A stretch of 44,389 nucleotides of DNA. Source: Planctomycetaceae bacterium (GTDB lineage Bacteria; Planctomycetota; Planctomycetia; Planctomycetales; Planctomycetaceae). This document shows, piece by piece, positions 25,093 through 34,578 of this stretch. The position numbers and the translations under genes are program-made. The DNA lies in NCBI GenBank assembly GCA_028284885.1, contig JANQQW010000094.1, forward strand, positions 1-44,389, in the 5' to 3' direction. Every line of letters begins with the position of its first letter. Positions within the stretch are counted from its first letter, which is position 1. The notes beneath the pieces were generated by a model that was not told the origin of the DNA, did no database searches, and worked only from the letters and a program-made list of their open reading frames with translations.

Positions 25093-25587
25093 TCACAGGT
25101 GCGCACGGACGTCCGTCAGCACTTCGCCCAGCCAGTTGAGGCCCTGCCACGAGTCGCGGGAGAAGCAGCCGGGGTCTCCCTCGGCGAGACCGATGCCCCA
25201 GATGGCGTCTTCGGGCGACGCCTCCACGAGCGTGGTGCCCGCGGTCGCCAGCAGGGCCTCGCGGAGGTAGTCGTTCTGGGTGAACTTGGCGTGGTTCCCC
25301 TGCCAGACGACGTTCCAGCAGTACGGACGACCGTTCTCGGTGTCGTCGTCCTCCCAGACGTGTTGCTCGAACCCGTCGACCTGCCTTCCGAGCGCTTTCT
25401 GCGTGGCCGGGACGTCGGTCTCCATGATCAGTTCGAGCGTCTCCTCGTCTTCGAACAGCCGGGCCTTCTCGGCCATCATGTACTGCTCGGCACAGTTGTA
25501 CTCGACGTCTTCGATCTCGAAGTAGCACTCGTGCCACTGCGAGAACGGGCCGTCCCAGAAGAAGGTGAACTCCTCGGGCTCGTACAA
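25093..25587 (-). CDS. NADAR (YbiA-like) domain protein
   Basis: A 164-residue protein of the NADAR/YbiA fold, a group that acts on ADP-ribose-linked or riboflavin-pathway nucleotides as N-glycosidases. Seen: FSQWHECYFEIEDVEYNCAEQYMMAEKARLF (split at about 15-45; the EQYMMAEKA segment is the family helix), then RPYCWNVVWQGNHAKFTQN and EDAIWGIGLAEGD near the end. No ATG or GTG gives a sensible N-terminus, so a TTG at 25587 is proposed, with GGAG six bases upstream. It follows the metalloprotein gene by 20 bases on the minus strand, so an operon is likely. Members have been tied to ADP-ribosylation reversal and phage conflict; the role here is unproven. Confidence 0.82.
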   Translation of the reverse strand: MYEPEEFTFFWDGPFSQWHECYFEIEDVEYNCAEQYMMAEKARLFEDEETLELIMETDVPATQKALGRQVDGFEQHVWEDDDTENGRPYCWNVVWQGNHAKFTQNDYLREALLATAGTTLVEASPEDAIWGIGLAEGDPGCFSRDSWQGLNWLGEVLTDVRAHL

Positions 25588-25607
25588 CGCGCGCTCCGGA
25601 CAGGCGG

Positions 25608-26324
25608 CTACCGGACCGGGCCCCAGACCTTCTGCATGATCTCGAACGCCCGCGGATCGTGCTCGTTGAGCTCGGCGCGGACGAACGGGTAGAAGTCGTT
25701 CACGCCGAAGTACGCCTCGGTCGCCTCGGCGAAGTACTCCTTGTGGTCCGTCAGGGCGTAGTGGCGGACCTTCTTGCCGGTGAAGAGGAGCACCTCCTCG
25801 TAGATGCCGGCCTTCTTGGCGGCGTCGTAGGCGGCGACGATCTCGGCCTCGTCGAAGCCGAGCACTTGGTCGTGGTAGGCGTGGGCCAGCTCGTGGAGCA
25901 CGACGTACGGGTGCTTCGCCCACGTCCCGCGGTCCAACAGGGCCCGCGCACGGGGAATGTGCACGTGCTTGACCAGCCGGGGATCGTGGCCGTTCTTCTT
26001 CAGCCAGGCGGCACCCGGGTGGTACTGCATGTTGCCCAGCACGCCGTCCAGCTCGATCCAGATCGGCAGCTTCTTCAGCTGCTTCACGCGGTTGGCCGGC
26101 ACGATGTACTCGATCCGCTGCAGGTGGTTGGCGAGCGCGCGGAACGCCTCCTCGCCCAACCGCTCGTTCTCCTCGGTGAGGAGCGCGGGATCGACCTTGA
26201 TCGTCCAACCCTCGAGGGTCTTCTCGACGGGGTCGTAGAACTCGTCCTCGGCGACACCGGGAGAGCAGAACGCGGCGACCAGCACGGCCGCCGCGGGGAG
26301 AGTCGAGCTTCGCAACACGTTCAC
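25608..26324 (-). CDS. Exported HExxH metallopeptidase-like protein
   Basis: A 238-residue protein with a signal peptide (NVLRSSTLPAAAVLVAAFCSPGVAE) and a gluzincin-type zinc site: HELAHAYHDQ gives His144, Glu145, His148, and a later Glu in KEYFAEATEAYFG (about 196-203) is a candidate third ligand. The substrate is unknown. The EATEAYFG block resembles the glutamate helix of anthrax-lethal-factor-like or M48-type domains, but I cannot name the family. The start is a GTG at 26324 that shares one base with the stop of the 63-residue gene (TAGTG), so it is coupled to that gene. The NADAR gene follows 20 bases downstream. Confidence 0.83.
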   Translation of the reverse strand: MNVLRSSTLPAAAVLVAAFCSPGVAEDEFYDPVEKTLEGWTIKVDPALLTEENERLGEEAFRALANHLQRIEYIVPANRVKQLKKLPIWIELDGVLGNMQYHPGAAWLKKNGHDPRLVKHVHIPRARALLDRGTWAKHPYVVLHELAHAYHDQVLGFDEAEIVAAYDAAKKAGIYEEVLLFTGKKVRHYALTDHKEYFAEATEAYFGVNDFYPFVRAELNEHDPRAFEIMQKVWGPVR

Positions 26325-26515
26325 TACCTCCGCCGTTTGCCGGCCGCCTTGAGTCCCTTGGTCACGATGTCGAACGCGTCCTCGGGCTTCAGATCCTCGA
26401 GTTCGTCGAAGAAGACGGCGAGCACGCGCTTGGTCTCGGCCACGCCGATCTTCGTCCCCTTCGTGTCGGCCTTCCGTGCCACCTGGTTGTAGAACTCGCT
26501 GAGCGTCGTCGCCAT
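26324..26515 (-). CDS. 63-residue small protein of unknown function
   Basis: The protein is helical and ends in a basic KAAGKRRR tail. GGAGG lies about nine bases before its ATG, so it is well supported as a gene. The N-terminal part (LSEFYNQVARKAD, then KRVLAVFFDELEDL) loosely resembles the two N-terminal helices of HU-like proteins without the DNA-binding arms, a low-confidence idea. It lies between cyclophilin and the metallopeptidase-like gene in a minus-strand run and its stop overlaps the next start by one base. Confidence 0.8.
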   Translation of the reverse strand: MATTLSEFYNQVARKADTKGTKIGVAETKRVLAVFFDELEDLKPEDAFDIVTKGLKAAGKRRR

Positions 26516-26607
26516 GGTTCGTGCCTCCTGCGTTCGGATGAATGGACGGGTTTCGAGATCCTCGGGGCGGATCGTAACCGCCGCGGATCCCGGCTGTCGA
26601 TCCGGTT

Positions 26608-27144
26608 TCAGCCCTTCGGCTTGACGTTGACCGTCCCCTTGTCGATCGCGACGTCGTCGACCGGGCGGTCGCCGGGGCCGGTCTTCACGTTGCCGATCTC
26701 GAGGACGACCGTCTTGCTCGGCTCGTCGGCCTGGCCGAAGACCGTGTACTGGTTGTCGAGGTGCGGGACGCGGCCGGTGCAGAGGAAGAACTGCGAGCCG
26801 CCCGAGTTCGGGTCGTTCGTGCGGGCCATGGAGAGCGTCCCGACCTCGTGCGGCGTGGGGTTGAACTCGGCGTCGATGGTGTAGCCCGGCCCGCCGGTGC
26901 CGGTCCCGTTCGGGCAGCCGGCCTGGATGACGAAGTCCTTGATGACCCGGTGGAACACGATCCCGTCGTAGTACCCGATCTTCGTCAGCCCGATGATGTT
27001 CCGGCAGTGGCCGGGGGCGATGTCCGGGTACAGGTCGATCGTGATCGTCCCCATGCGGGTCTCGAAGACGATCTGGTAGTCGTTGGCGTCGAAGTCGACG
27101 TCCTCCAGGGCGGCGTCGACGTCGGCTCGGTAGTTCTTGGCCAC
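26608..27144 (-). CDS. Cyclophilin-type peptidyl-prolyl cis-trans isomerase
   Basis: A 178-residue cyclophilin. It speeds up cis-trans interconversion of proline peptide bonds in folding proteins. Conserved blocks: DLYPDIAPGHCRNII, IVFHRVIKDFVIQAG, GTGTGGPGYTIDAEF, LSMARTNDPNSGGSQFFLC, and LDNQYTVFGQ. The active-site Arg (FHRV) and the Phe of SQFFL are present. No signal peptide, so it is probably cytoplasmic. The GTG at 27144 has AAGGA about 8 bases upstream. It leads the minus-strand run that continues with the 63-residue protein, 92 bases downstream. Confidence 0.95.
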   Translation of the reverse strand: MAKNYRADVDAALEDVDFDANDYQIVFETRMGTITIDLYPDIAPGHCRNIIGLTKIGYYDGIVFHRVIKDFVIQAGCPNGTGTGGPGYTIDAEFNPTPHEVGTLSMARTNDPNSGGSQFFLCTGRVPHLDNQYTVFGQADEPSKTVVLEIGNVKTGPGDRPVDDVAIDKGTVNVKPKG

Positions 27145-27271
27145 GGGGAGTCCTTCCGGGTGAGAGGCGAGTGGACCAGAGGATAGGAGATGCGGCGGTC
27201 GTTCTCCACCGGGTGTGGTCGATCGACGCGACCGCACCGTTGGTGGCGGAACGGGTGGTGCGACTGCCGCG

Positions 27272-27751
27272 CTATCCGGTCCACTCGGCGTGGCGGTCGT
27301 CCACGAACGCCCGCTTGAACCGCTTCTTCAACGCGTCGCGGGTCGCTTCCTCGATCTCCGCGCCGCCGAGGTTGAGGAACTCGATCTTCTGCAGGTAGGG
27401 CGACTCGGCGAATGCGAGCAGGGCACTTTGGCTCATCGACGTCGTGTCCTGGCCGGAGAGGTCGAGTGCGCGGAGGTTCGGAAGGTTCGGCGACTGGGCG
27501 AGCGCCTCGAATCCACGGCTCGAAACGTGGTTGTTGGTCAACTCGAGGACGACGAGCGACCGGCTCGACTCGCTGTCCGCGATTGCCACCGCGGCCTCGT
27601 CGCCCATGCTCGTGTCGTAGAGGACGAGTCGTCGCAGGCTGGGGAGTCCCCTGGACCGTGCGATCGCCGAGATGCCCGTGTCCCCCAGTCTCCGGTTGCC
27701 GTTGATCTTCAGCACGACCAACCGGCCGAGGTGGGGAGACGCCGCGATCAT
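27272..27751 (-). CDS. Leucine-rich-repeat protein, C-terminal half after an in-frame stop
   Basis: 159 residues from an ATG at 27751, in the same frame as the gene just upstream. Four or so LRR units are seen, for example [42 protein letters not shown] and [14 protein letters not shown]. Reading through the TAA at 27806-27808 continues without any other stop ([18 protein letters not shown]) into this region, and that bridging segment is itself a good LRR. So this is the C-terminal part of one gene broken by a nonsense codon, not an independent gene, unless it re-initiates. LRR proteins mediate protein contacts. Confidence 0.6.
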   Translation of the reverse strand: MIAASPHLGRLVVLKINGNRRLGDTGISAIARSRGLPSLRRLVLYDTSMGDEAAVAIADSESSRSLVVLELTNNHVSSRGFEALAQSPNLPNLRALDLSGQDTTSMSQSALLAFAESPYLQKIEFLNLGGAEIEEATRDALKKRFKRAFVDDRHAEWTG

Positions 27752-27805
27752 CTCGGCCTCGTCGGGGCCGAGGTCGTTGGCCCAGAGGTCGAGTTCGTGG
27801 AGCCC

Positions 27806-28618
27806 TTAAATGCGTGGCGACGCGACGAAGCTCGCGAGCCCGTGACGGAGGCCCGCGTCGCTCGACTTGTCGTTGAGCCCGAGGTGAAGCGTCCGGAGGT
27901 TGACGAACCCCTCCCACGCGACGAGCCGGTCGAGATCGACGGCCCGCAAGTCGTTGAACCCGAGTTCGAGGGCCCGCAGGTTCGTCGGCGACAGGACGCG
28001 GAGCAGAGCGTCGAAGCTGTCGGAGTCCAGGCCCTGTTCGTGGGCCGAGAACTCCTCGACGTCGTCGAGGCTGCCTGGTTCGAAGTCCGGGAACTGCCCC
28101 TGCTCGACGACCCGCTGCGCCAGTTCCAGTCCCCGCAGCCGGGGCAGCAGCGGCGAACTCGGCAACGCCTTCGTGACGAGCCGCGACCAGTCGAGAAACG
28201 TGACGAACCGCGACGGACCGGTCGCGAGAGCGGCGGCGTGCATCTCGAACGCCTTGGGCTTCGAGAAGGTGCAGTGTTCCACGAGCCCGCGGTGGAACCA
28301 CTTCCGCCCGATGAAGAACTCCGAGTACCGCCCCCACGTCAACTGCTTCAACTTGGGGAGCGGCTTCACCCACTTCGCCCGGTGTTTCTTCAGCAGGGCC
28401 CGCTCACGAGCCTCCAGGTCGTCATACCCCGGGTCGTCGCGAGGCGTCGCGGCGACCCGACACTGCACCCGGATGAACTCCCCCCGCGGGTCCCCTTGCT
28501 CCTCGAGCCAGTCGGCGTAGACCAGCCGGGGAGCGTCGTCGTCGAGATGGTCGAGAATCGCCTCGACGAAGGGACGTTCGTAGTCGGTCGGTTCTTCGAA
28601 GGACACGTCGATGTTCAC
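27806..28618 (-). CDS. TIGR02996-domain/leucine-rich-repeat protein, N-terminal half
   Basis: 270 residues from a GTG at 28618. The N-terminus carries the TIGR02996 motif ([37 protein letters not shown]; key residues [10 protein letters not shown] and GEFIR), a short domain found repeatedly in planctomycetes and myxobacteria next to LRR regions. LRRs begin at about residue 180 ([32 protein letters not shown]). The frame stops at a TAA (27806-27808) in the middle of an LRR, after SPRI. The rest of the repeat array continues in frame downstream. The gene is therefore interrupted by a single nonsense codon or there is a sequence error. Confidence 0.8.
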   Translation of the reverse strand: MNIDVSFEEPTDYERPFVEAILDHLDDDAPRLVYADWLEEQGDPRGEFIRVQCRVAATPRDDPGYDDLEARERALLKKHRAKWVKPLPKLKQLTWGRYSEFFIGRKWFHRGLVEHCTFSKPKAFEMHAAALATGPSRFVTFLDWSRLVTKALPSSPLLPRLRGLELAQRVVEQGQFPDFEPGSLDDVEEFSAHEQGLDSDSFDALLRVLSPTNLRALELGFNDLRAVDLDRLVAWEGFVNLRTLHLGLNDKSSDAGLRHGLASFVASPRI

Positions 28619-28801
28619 GCTTTGAGACGGGGCCACCACGACGCCAACTGTCTGACGACCGACGAGGCAGAACGCAAGTCCACGACGCCGGCGCGTGGAT
28701 CGACGACGTCGAGTCTCCCCGGAGTCGCGAGTCGCACGATTCGTCGGCGGGCGGCTGTTAGGCTGGGAACCGGACCGTTTGGTGTGGCAAGGAGAGACGC
28801 C

Positions 28802-29716
28802 GTGCAGCTTGGATTCGTCACCGCGATCGTCCCGGAACTCGAACTCGACGCCGTCGCCCGTCTCGCCGGCGAGATCGGATACGACTGCGTCGAGGTCTGC
28901 TGTTGGCCGCCGGGCAAGGCGGAGCGGCGGTACGCCGGCGTCACGCACGTCGACGTCACGGACTTCACCGCCGAGGACGCGGCCCGCGTGAACGAGACGA
29001 CGGCTGCGCACGGCGTTTCGATCAGCTCGCTCGGCTACTACCCGAACCCCCTCTCGCCGGACGCGGAGGAAGCCGAGGTCGCCGTGACGCATCTCGAGAA
29101 GGTGATCGCCGCGTCGGTCCTCCTCGGAGTGAAGCGGGTCACCACGTTCGTCGGCCGAGACTGGCGGCTCTCGGTGGACGACAACTGGCCGCGGTTCCTG
29201 GAGACGTGGCGGCCGCTCGTCGCCCTGGCCGAGGAGCACGACGTCCGCATCGGCATCGAGAACTGCCCGATGTCGTTCACGGCCGACGAGTGGCCCGGCG
29301 GGAAGAACCTCGCCACCACGCCGGCAATCTGGCGGCGGATGTTCGACGACGTCCCCTCCGAGCACTTCGGTCTGAACTACGACCCGTCGCACATGATCTG
29401 GCAGCAGATGGACCCGGTCGCCCCGATCCGCCAGTTCGCCGGACGGCTGCACCACGTGCACGCGAAGGACGCCCGCATCGACCGCGACCGCCTCGACGAC
29501 GTCGGCATCATGGCCCACCCGAACGACTTCCACACGCCGAAGCTGCCCGGCCTCGGCGACGTCGACTGGGGTGCCTTCTTCTCGGCCCTCACCGACACCG
29601 GCTACGACGGCCCGGTCTGCGTCGAGGTGGAGGACCGGGCGTACGAAGGCCCGCTCGAACGCCGGCGGGCCTCGCTCGTTCAGAGCCACACGTTCCTGCG
29701 AAACTACGTCCCGTAG
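28802..29716 (+). CDS. Sugar phosphate isomerase/epimerase-like TIM barrel
   Basis: A 304-residue AP-endonuclease-2-type TIM barrel. Metal ligands are suggested by Glu in [11 protein letters not shown], Asp/His in NYDPSHM, His in HHVHAKDA and Glu in [11 protein letters not shown]. Planctomycetes carry many paralogues acting on sugars or inositols; the exact substrate cannot be told. The GTG at 28802 follows AAGGAGAG with good spacing. It is the first gene of a plus-strand run, but 200 bases separate it from the esterase gene. Confidence 0.9.
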   Translation: MQLGFVTAIVPELELDAVARLAGEIGYDCVEVCCWPPGKAERRYAGVTHVDVTDFTAEDAARVNETTAAHGVSISSLGYYPNPLSPDAEEAEVAVTHLEKVIAASVLLGVKRVTTFVGRDWRLSVDDNWPRFLETWRPLVALAEEHDVRIGIENCPMSFTADEWPGGKNLATTPAIWRRMFDDVPSEHFGLNYDPSHMIWQQMDPVAPIRQFAGRLHHVHAKDARIDRDRLDDVGIMAHPNDFHTPKLPGLGDVDWGAFFSALTDTGYDGPVCVEVEDRAYEGPLERRRASLVQSHTFLRNYVP

Positions 29717-29916
29717 GTCCCGCGGAGCTGCGTCGCGCGGTCGCGTTCTCCCCGGTGGTACCGAACTTGTGCCGGTTTCGGTCAGAGTGACGCAGTTGGA
29801 CACGACAGGAGCCCGAGGGGCCTTGTCAGAATAACCTGCCTCATTGTCTCCGAAACGATGGTGCCGTCCGCTAAGATGGAGCACCGTTGATCCGACGTCG
29901 CATCTCGAGAGCCACC

Positions 29917-30990
29917 ATGCGCACCACCCTCTCCCTGCTGTTCGTCCTCGCCCTGCTCGCACCGCCGGCGTTCTCCGAGGACCTGCCGGACCCGGACGGC
30001 AAGCCGGCCGACATGACCAAGCCGGTGCAGGTCTACGTGCTGCTCGGCCAGTCGAACATGGTGGGGGCCGGCCGCATCGCCGCGGGCAAGAAGCCCGAGG
30101 GCTCGCTCGAGGTCGCCGTCAAGGAGAAGATGCTGTACCCGTACCTCGTCGACGACTCCGGCAACTGGACCGTCCGCAACGACGTCCGCAACGTCCGCGT
30201 GATGGGGAGCGGCGGACCGGGCAAGTCCCGCGTGTTCAACAACGAGTTCATGACCGTCAAGGGCCGCTCCATCGGCCCGGAGTACGGCATCGGCCACCAG
30301 CTCGGCAACGCGATCGACGCCCCGGTGATGGTCCTCAAGAGCTGCATCGGCAACCGCAGCCTCGGCTGGGACCTGCTCCCCCCCGGCAGCCCGTCCTACG
30401 AGTTCACCGAGACGGACAAGAAGACGGGCGAGGAGAAGACCTACGTCTACGCCGGGTACGGCCAGTCGCCGCTGCGGTGGGAGAAGGGGACCGAACCCGA
30501 GCCGATCGGCTGGAAGGCCGGCGTGCAGTACGACGGCGACGTCGCCCGCGCGAAGGCCGTGCTCGAGGACCTCGAGACCTACTACCCGGACGCCAAGGGC
30601 TACGAGGTGGCCGGATTCTTCTACTGGCAGGGGGACAAGGACCGCTACAACGCCGGCCACGCCACCAAGTACGAGGAGAACCTCGTCAACCTGATCAGGC
30701 AGCTGCGGAAGGACTTCGACGCCCCGAACGCCAAGTTCGTCTGTGCCACGCTGGGCCAGACGGAGAAGGGGGCCGAGGGGAACGAGGGGCACATCATCAA
30801 CGCCCAGCTCGCCGTCGACGGCACGTCCGGCAAGTACCCGGAGTTCAAGGGGAACGTCGCCACCGTCTACACGAACCCCGTCTCCAAGGGCGGGGCCTCC
30901 AACGGCCACTATGGCGGCAACGCCGAGACCTACATGAACGTCGGCGAGGCCATGGGCGCCGCCATGGTCGGGTTGCTTCAATCGAAGTAG
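29917..30990 (+). CDS. Exported SGNH esterase (sialate O-acetylesterase-like)
   Basis: A 357-residue protein with a signal peptide (MRTTLSLLFVLALLAPPAFSE). The GQSNMVGAG motif, with catalytic Ser46, opens an SGNH/CE6-type esterase domain; DGDVARAKAVLEDLETYYPD and EVAGFFYWQGDKD follow, and the C-terminal VGEAMGAAMVGLL is typical. It should remove acetyl groups from sugars or sialic acids outside the cytoplasm. The second ATG (29917) is chosen, since the one at 29887 adds only basic residues. It precedes a DUF1552 gene by 61 bases, a frequent pairing of secreted planctomycete degradation genes. Confidence 0.9.
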   Translation: MRTTLSLLFVLALLAPPAFSEDLPDPDGKPADMTKPVQVYVLLGQSNMVGAGRIAAGKKPEGSLEVAVKEKMLYPYLVDDSGNWTVRNDVRNVRVMGSGGPGKSRVFNNEFMTVKGRSIGPEYGIGHQLGNAIDAPVMVLKSCIGNRSLGWDLLPPGSPSYEFTETDKKTGEEKTYVYAGYGQSPLRWEKGTEPEPIGWKAGVQYDGDVARAKAVLEDLETYYPDAKGYEVAGFFYWQGDKDRYNAGHATKYEENLVNLIRQLRKDFDAPNAKFVCATLGQTEKGAEGNEGHIINAQLAVDGTSGKYPEFKGNVATVYTNPVSKGGASNGHYGGNAETYMNVGEAMGAAMVGLLQSK

Positions 30991-31051
30991 CCCGTCGAGC
31001 CGAAGAGAAGACGAACCTCCACCACCAACGCCCCACCGAGGACCACCTGCC

Positions 31052-32443
31052 ATGTCCACACGCCGGAACTTCCTGAAGACCGGACTCCTCGGTGCAGGGG
31101 CGTTGGCGCTCGGCTCGCCTCGGCTGCTCGCCGCCAAGGGCGACACTCCTCCCACGCGGTTCGTGTTCGTCCACAAGGGGAACGGCCTGTTCCCGCAGGC
31201 CGTCGTCCCGCCCACGTTCACCGACGAGCAGAAGGCGCTCGAGCAGAAGAAGGAGGCCTTCACCGTCGATCTCGACGGCCACGACCTCCCCGAGTGGATG
31301 AGCCCGCTGGCCCCCCACGTGGAGAACCTCACCATCCTGCAGGGGCTCTCCGGCAAGATGTGCACCACGGGCCACCACACCTGGTGCTCGTCGCTGGGCG
31401 TCTACAAGGCGAACGAGCGGCTCAGCTCCATCAAGTGGGCCACCGTCGACTTCGAGCTGGCGAAGCTGTTCCCCTCGCCGTTCGGCCACATCGAGTTCGC
31501 CTGCTTCCCCAACGGCGGCGGCAACTCCCGCGGCAACGTCAACGGCATCGAGAAGGGCTTCTCCGCCCGCGGCCCGCAGCAGCCGAACTACGCCTTCGGC
31601 TCGCCGAAGGTCGCCATGCAGGAACTCTTCCAGTCCGTCTCCGAGGACGAGGCCGCTCGGGCCCGGTACCAGCTCGAACGGAAGATGCTCGAGTTCGTGG
31701 CGAACAACGAGTCCGGCACGGCCGGCGGGCTCGCCGGGACGGAACGCGTCAAGGTCGCCAACTACGCCGACGCCGTCCAGGACATCCGCGAGCGGAACCG
31801 CCGCGTCGAGGCGATGAGCGCCGTCATCCGCGCCAACATGCCCACCCTCGACGAGAAGTACTTCGCCGACGACCTGAACACCGTCGACCGGCAGAACGGC
31901 TTCACCGAGATCCTGCTCTCCACGCTCATCTCCGGCATGACGAACGTCGTCGCCTTCACCGTCGACGAACTCGGCACCACCTACACCGGCCTCCCGGAGA
32001 TCGAGGGGAGCAACGTCAACCTGCACGACGTGGGCCACGGCAAGCCGGTCGGGTCGTTCCAGGCGACCGACGTCCGCAAGAAGGTCCGCAACCAGCACAT
32101 GTCGGTGATCGACACCATCGTCAGCCGGCTGAAGAGCGTCCCGGAGGGGACAGGCACGATGTTCGACAACACCGTGCTGATGTACTTCCCCGACAACGGC
32201 GAGACCCACCACAGCAAGGGGGGCGAGTGGCCGTTCCTCGTGCTCGCCGGCGACAACACCAAGATCGACCTCCGGCGCCGCTACGTCCGCCTGCCGGCCC
32301 ACGGCCGCGAGGGCCACAAGACGCTCGGGAACTGGTACACCACGTTCCTCAACGCCTACGGCAACCAGGTCGAGCACTACGGCGCGCTCGACACGGCCCT
32401 CGTCCACGACCAGAAGGGCCCGATCACCGAGTTCCTCGGCTGA
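31052..32443 (+). CDS. DUF1552 protein with Tat-type signal
   Basis: A 463-residue protein. The N-terminus STRRNFLKTGLLGAGALALG is a twin-arginine signal. The rest matches DUF1552, a planctomycete family generally found with DUF1592/PSCyt cytochrome proteins and related in fold to alkaline phosphatase/sulfatase-like proteins. Blocks include FVHKGNGLFPQAVVPP, HVENLTILQGLSGKM, TLISGMTNVVAFTVDEL and NTVLMYFPDNGETHHS. No clear function is known. The usual DUF1592 partner is missing here; a second DUF1552 gene about 4 kb downstream has one. It is convergent with the S9 peptidase gene. Confidence 0.92.
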   Translation: MSTRRNFLKTGLLGAGALALGSPRLLAAKGDTPPTRFVFVHKGNGLFPQAVVPPTFTDEQKALEQKKEAFTVDLDGHDLPEWMSPLAPHVENLTILQGLSGKMCTTGHHTWCSSLGVYKANERLSSIKWATVDFELAKLFPSPFGHIEFACFPNGGGNSRGNVNGIEKGFSARGPQQPNYAFGSPKVAMQELFQSVSEDEAARARYQLERKMLEFVANNESGTAGGLAGTERVKVANYADAVQDIRERNRRVEAMSAVIRANMPTLDEKYFADDLNTVDRQNGFTEILLSTLISGMTNVVAFTVDELGTTYTGLPEIEGSNVNLHDVGHGKPVGSFQATDVRKKVRNQHMSVIDTIVSRLKSVPEGTGTMFDNTVLMYFPDNGETHHSKGGEWPFLVLAGDNTKIDLRRRYVRLPAHGREGHKTLGNWYTTFLNAYGNQVEHYGALDTALVHDQKGPITEFLG

Positions 32444-32470
32444 TCCGTACGACGGGCACTCCTGTCCGTC

Positions 32471-34486
32471 CTACGTTTGGTTCAGCCATCGCTTCAGCCA
32501 CTCCTGCACCTCGTCGTACCAGCGGACGGAGTTGCACGGCTTCAGAATCCAGTGGTTCTCGTCCGGGTAGTACAGCAGACGGGCGGGAACCCCCTTCGAC
32601 TTCAACAGCCCGTAGCACTCCAGCCCCAGCGTCACCGGCACGCGGTAGTCCTTCTCGCCGTGGATCACGAGCATCGGCGTGACCATGTCGCGTGAGAACC
32701 GGGCCGGGTTGTACTCGTCGATCTTGTCGAGCCCGCTCCACGGGTCGCCGCCGTACGACTTCGCCCGCCCCTGCGTCACGTCCGACGCACACGCTTGGGC
32801 GAGCGTGTTCCAGACGCCGGCGTGGTTCACGATGCACTGGAAACGGTCCGTGTGGCCGGCGATCCAGGACATCATGTACCCCCCGTACGACCCACCCGCG
32901 GCCGCCATCCGGTCGCCGTCGACGAGGCCGCTCTCGACGAGCGCGTCGGTCACGGCCATCACGTCGCGGTACGGCCGGTCGCCCCACGCCCCCTGAATCC
33001 GCTGGGCGAAGTCGTTGCCCCAGGAGGTGGAACCCTGGAAGTTCGGCGTCGCGACGACGTACCCCCACGACGCCACGACCTGCGCGTTCCACCGCCAGTG
33101 GAACCCGTCGCCGAAGATGCCGTGCGGCCCACCGTGCACCATGTTCACGAACGGCCCCGGCTGCGTGTCGTCGTGCTCGGGCGGCAGGATCACGAACGAC
33201 TGCACCGACTCCCCCTCCGCCCCCGTCACCCGCAGGTCACGAACCTCGCCTATCGCCACGTCCGCGAGAGCCTCGGCCGTGAACGACGTGATCCGTTCGA
33301 CGGAGTCACCGGCGACGCGAAACAGCTCCGGCGGGCTCTGCAGCGTCTCCATGCGGAAGACGACGCTGCCGTCCGCCACGGGCACCGGGCTGCCGACCGT
33401 CCCGCCGGACGCGAGCAACGTCGGCTCGGAGGCGTCGCCGGGAAGCGTGTAGACGTGCGACCGCCCGTCGGCCTCGGCCGCGAAGACCAGGCGGCCGTCC
33501 GCGGCGAACGACCACTCGGACGGGGACTGGTCCCAGTCGATGCACCACGGCGAGTGCTCGCCGGTCGCCCGGTCGAAGCGGTACAGCCGCCACCGGTCCG
33601 CGTAGAAGTACCGGTCCTCCTTGCGACCGTAGACGATCGACGAACCGTCGGGCGAGTACCGCGGTCGGGCACAACTCGCCGGGGCGTCGGCCGTCAGGCA
33701 CTCCGGGGTACCGCCGTCGAGCGACAGCCGGAAGACTTGGCCGACGATTTCGTCCAACTCCTCGTCGACGACGGTCGCCGCGTACGTCACCTCGGTCCCG
33801 TCCGGCGACACGTCGAACTGGTCGGCCGGTTCCATGAAGCTGAACCACGCGACCGACTCCGGCGTCAGGTCCCGCATCTCGCCGCTCGCCGGGTCGAGAT
33901 GGAACAGGTGAGGCACCTCGCCGCCCGTCAGCCACGAGTCCCAGAAGCGGTAGACGCGGTCCTCGGTCGCGTGGACGTTGACCTTGTCCTCCTTCCGGCG
34001 CGCGAGCTCGGTCTTCGTCGCCTCGACCGTGAGGTGCCCCTTGACCAGTTCCGCGGCGACGATCAGCCCGCTTCCGTTCGGCAGCCACTTCGCGTCGATC
34101 ACGCCGAGCGGCATGTCGGTCAACTGCTCGGGCTCGCCGCCGTCGAGCGGCAGCACGAACAACTGCGGCTTCGCGTCGTCTCCGGCCGGCTTGCGGGTGA
34201 AGGCGAGCCGCGTGCCGTCGGGCGACCAGACCGGGTTGCCGGCCGACGACGTCTCCGCCGTCAACGGACGAGCGTCGCCACCGGCCGTCGGCACGAGCCA
34301 CAACCGCGTCGACTTGTCGTTCCCTTCCAGGCAGTAGGTCGTCACCGGCACGACGAGCGACGTGCCGTCAGGGGACGGGACCGGCCCGCCGACGCGAGGG
34401 ATCGACCACATCGCCTGCACGGTGAGACGACGCGAGCCGGGGACGGCCGGATGGACGAGCGAGCCACGGGGGTTTTCGGTGTTCAT
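32471..34486 (-). CDS. S9 family peptidase (prolyl-oligopeptidase/acylaminoacyl-like)
   Basis: A 671-residue two-domain serine peptidase. The N-terminal 400 residues form a beta-propeller with WD40/TolB-like repeats (VWSPDGTRLAFTRKP, AKWLPNGSGLIVAAEL, RYSPDGSSIVYGRK). The C-terminal alpha/beta hydrolase has the triad Ser533 in AAGGSYGGYMM, Asp613 in HGEKDYRVP and His645 in DENHW. It cleaves short peptides, often after proline or N-acylated residues. There is no signal peptide. The ATG at 34486 is used; upstream in-frame sequence is not conserved-looking. It is divergent from the DUF1592 gene with 92 bases between starts, so their promoters share that gap. Confidence 0.95.
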   Translation of the reverse strand: MNTENPRGSLVHPAVPGSRRLTVQAMWSIPRVGGPVPSPDGTSLVVPVTTYCLEGNDKSTRLWLVPTAGGDARPLTAETSSAGNPVWSPDGTRLAFTRKPAGDDAKPQLFVLPLDGGEPEQLTDMPLGVIDAKWLPNGSGLIVAAELVKGHLTVEATKTELARRKEDKVNVHATEDRVYRFWDSWLTGGEVPHLFHLDPASGEMRDLTPESVAWFSFMEPADQFDVSPDGTEVTYAATVVDEELDEIVGQVFRLSLDGGTPECLTADAPASCARPRYSPDGSSIVYGRKEDRYFYADRWRLYRFDRATGEHSPWCIDWDQSPSEWSFAADGRLVFAAEADGRSHVYTLPGDASEPTLLASGGTVGSPVPVADGSVVFRMETLQSPPELFRVAGDSVERITSFTAEALADVAIGEVRDLRVTGAEGESVQSFVILPPEHDDTQPGPFVNMVHGGPHGIFGDGFHWRWNAQVVASWGYVVATPNFQGSTSWGNDFAQRIQGAWGDRPYRDVMAVTDALVESGLVDGDRMAAAGGSYGGYMMSWIAGHTDRFQCIVNHAGVWNTLAQACASDVTQGRAKSYGGDPWSGLDKIDEYNPARFSRDMVTPMLVIHGEKDYRVPVTLGLECYGLLKSKGVPARLLYYPDENHWILKPCNSVRWYDEVQEWLKRWLNQT

Positions 34487-34578
34487 GGGCGAAACGGTAC
34501 CCGCGACCATCCCGATTCGCCACGCCGCCCGCAGCGGACGGCTTGGTGATCGGCCGCGGATCGCATTAAGCTGTGTTG

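Noticed and set aside
27215..28801. Plus-strand open frame extending the sugar isomerase gene upstream
   Set aside because: It is a shadow of the TIGR02996/LRR gene on the other strand. The GTG at 28802 has a good SD and starts the recognisable barrel.
29821..29900. Possible promoter upstream of the esterase (TTGTCA and TAAGAT)
   Set aside because: Spacing between the two hexamers is far from 17 bases, so chance is the better explanation.
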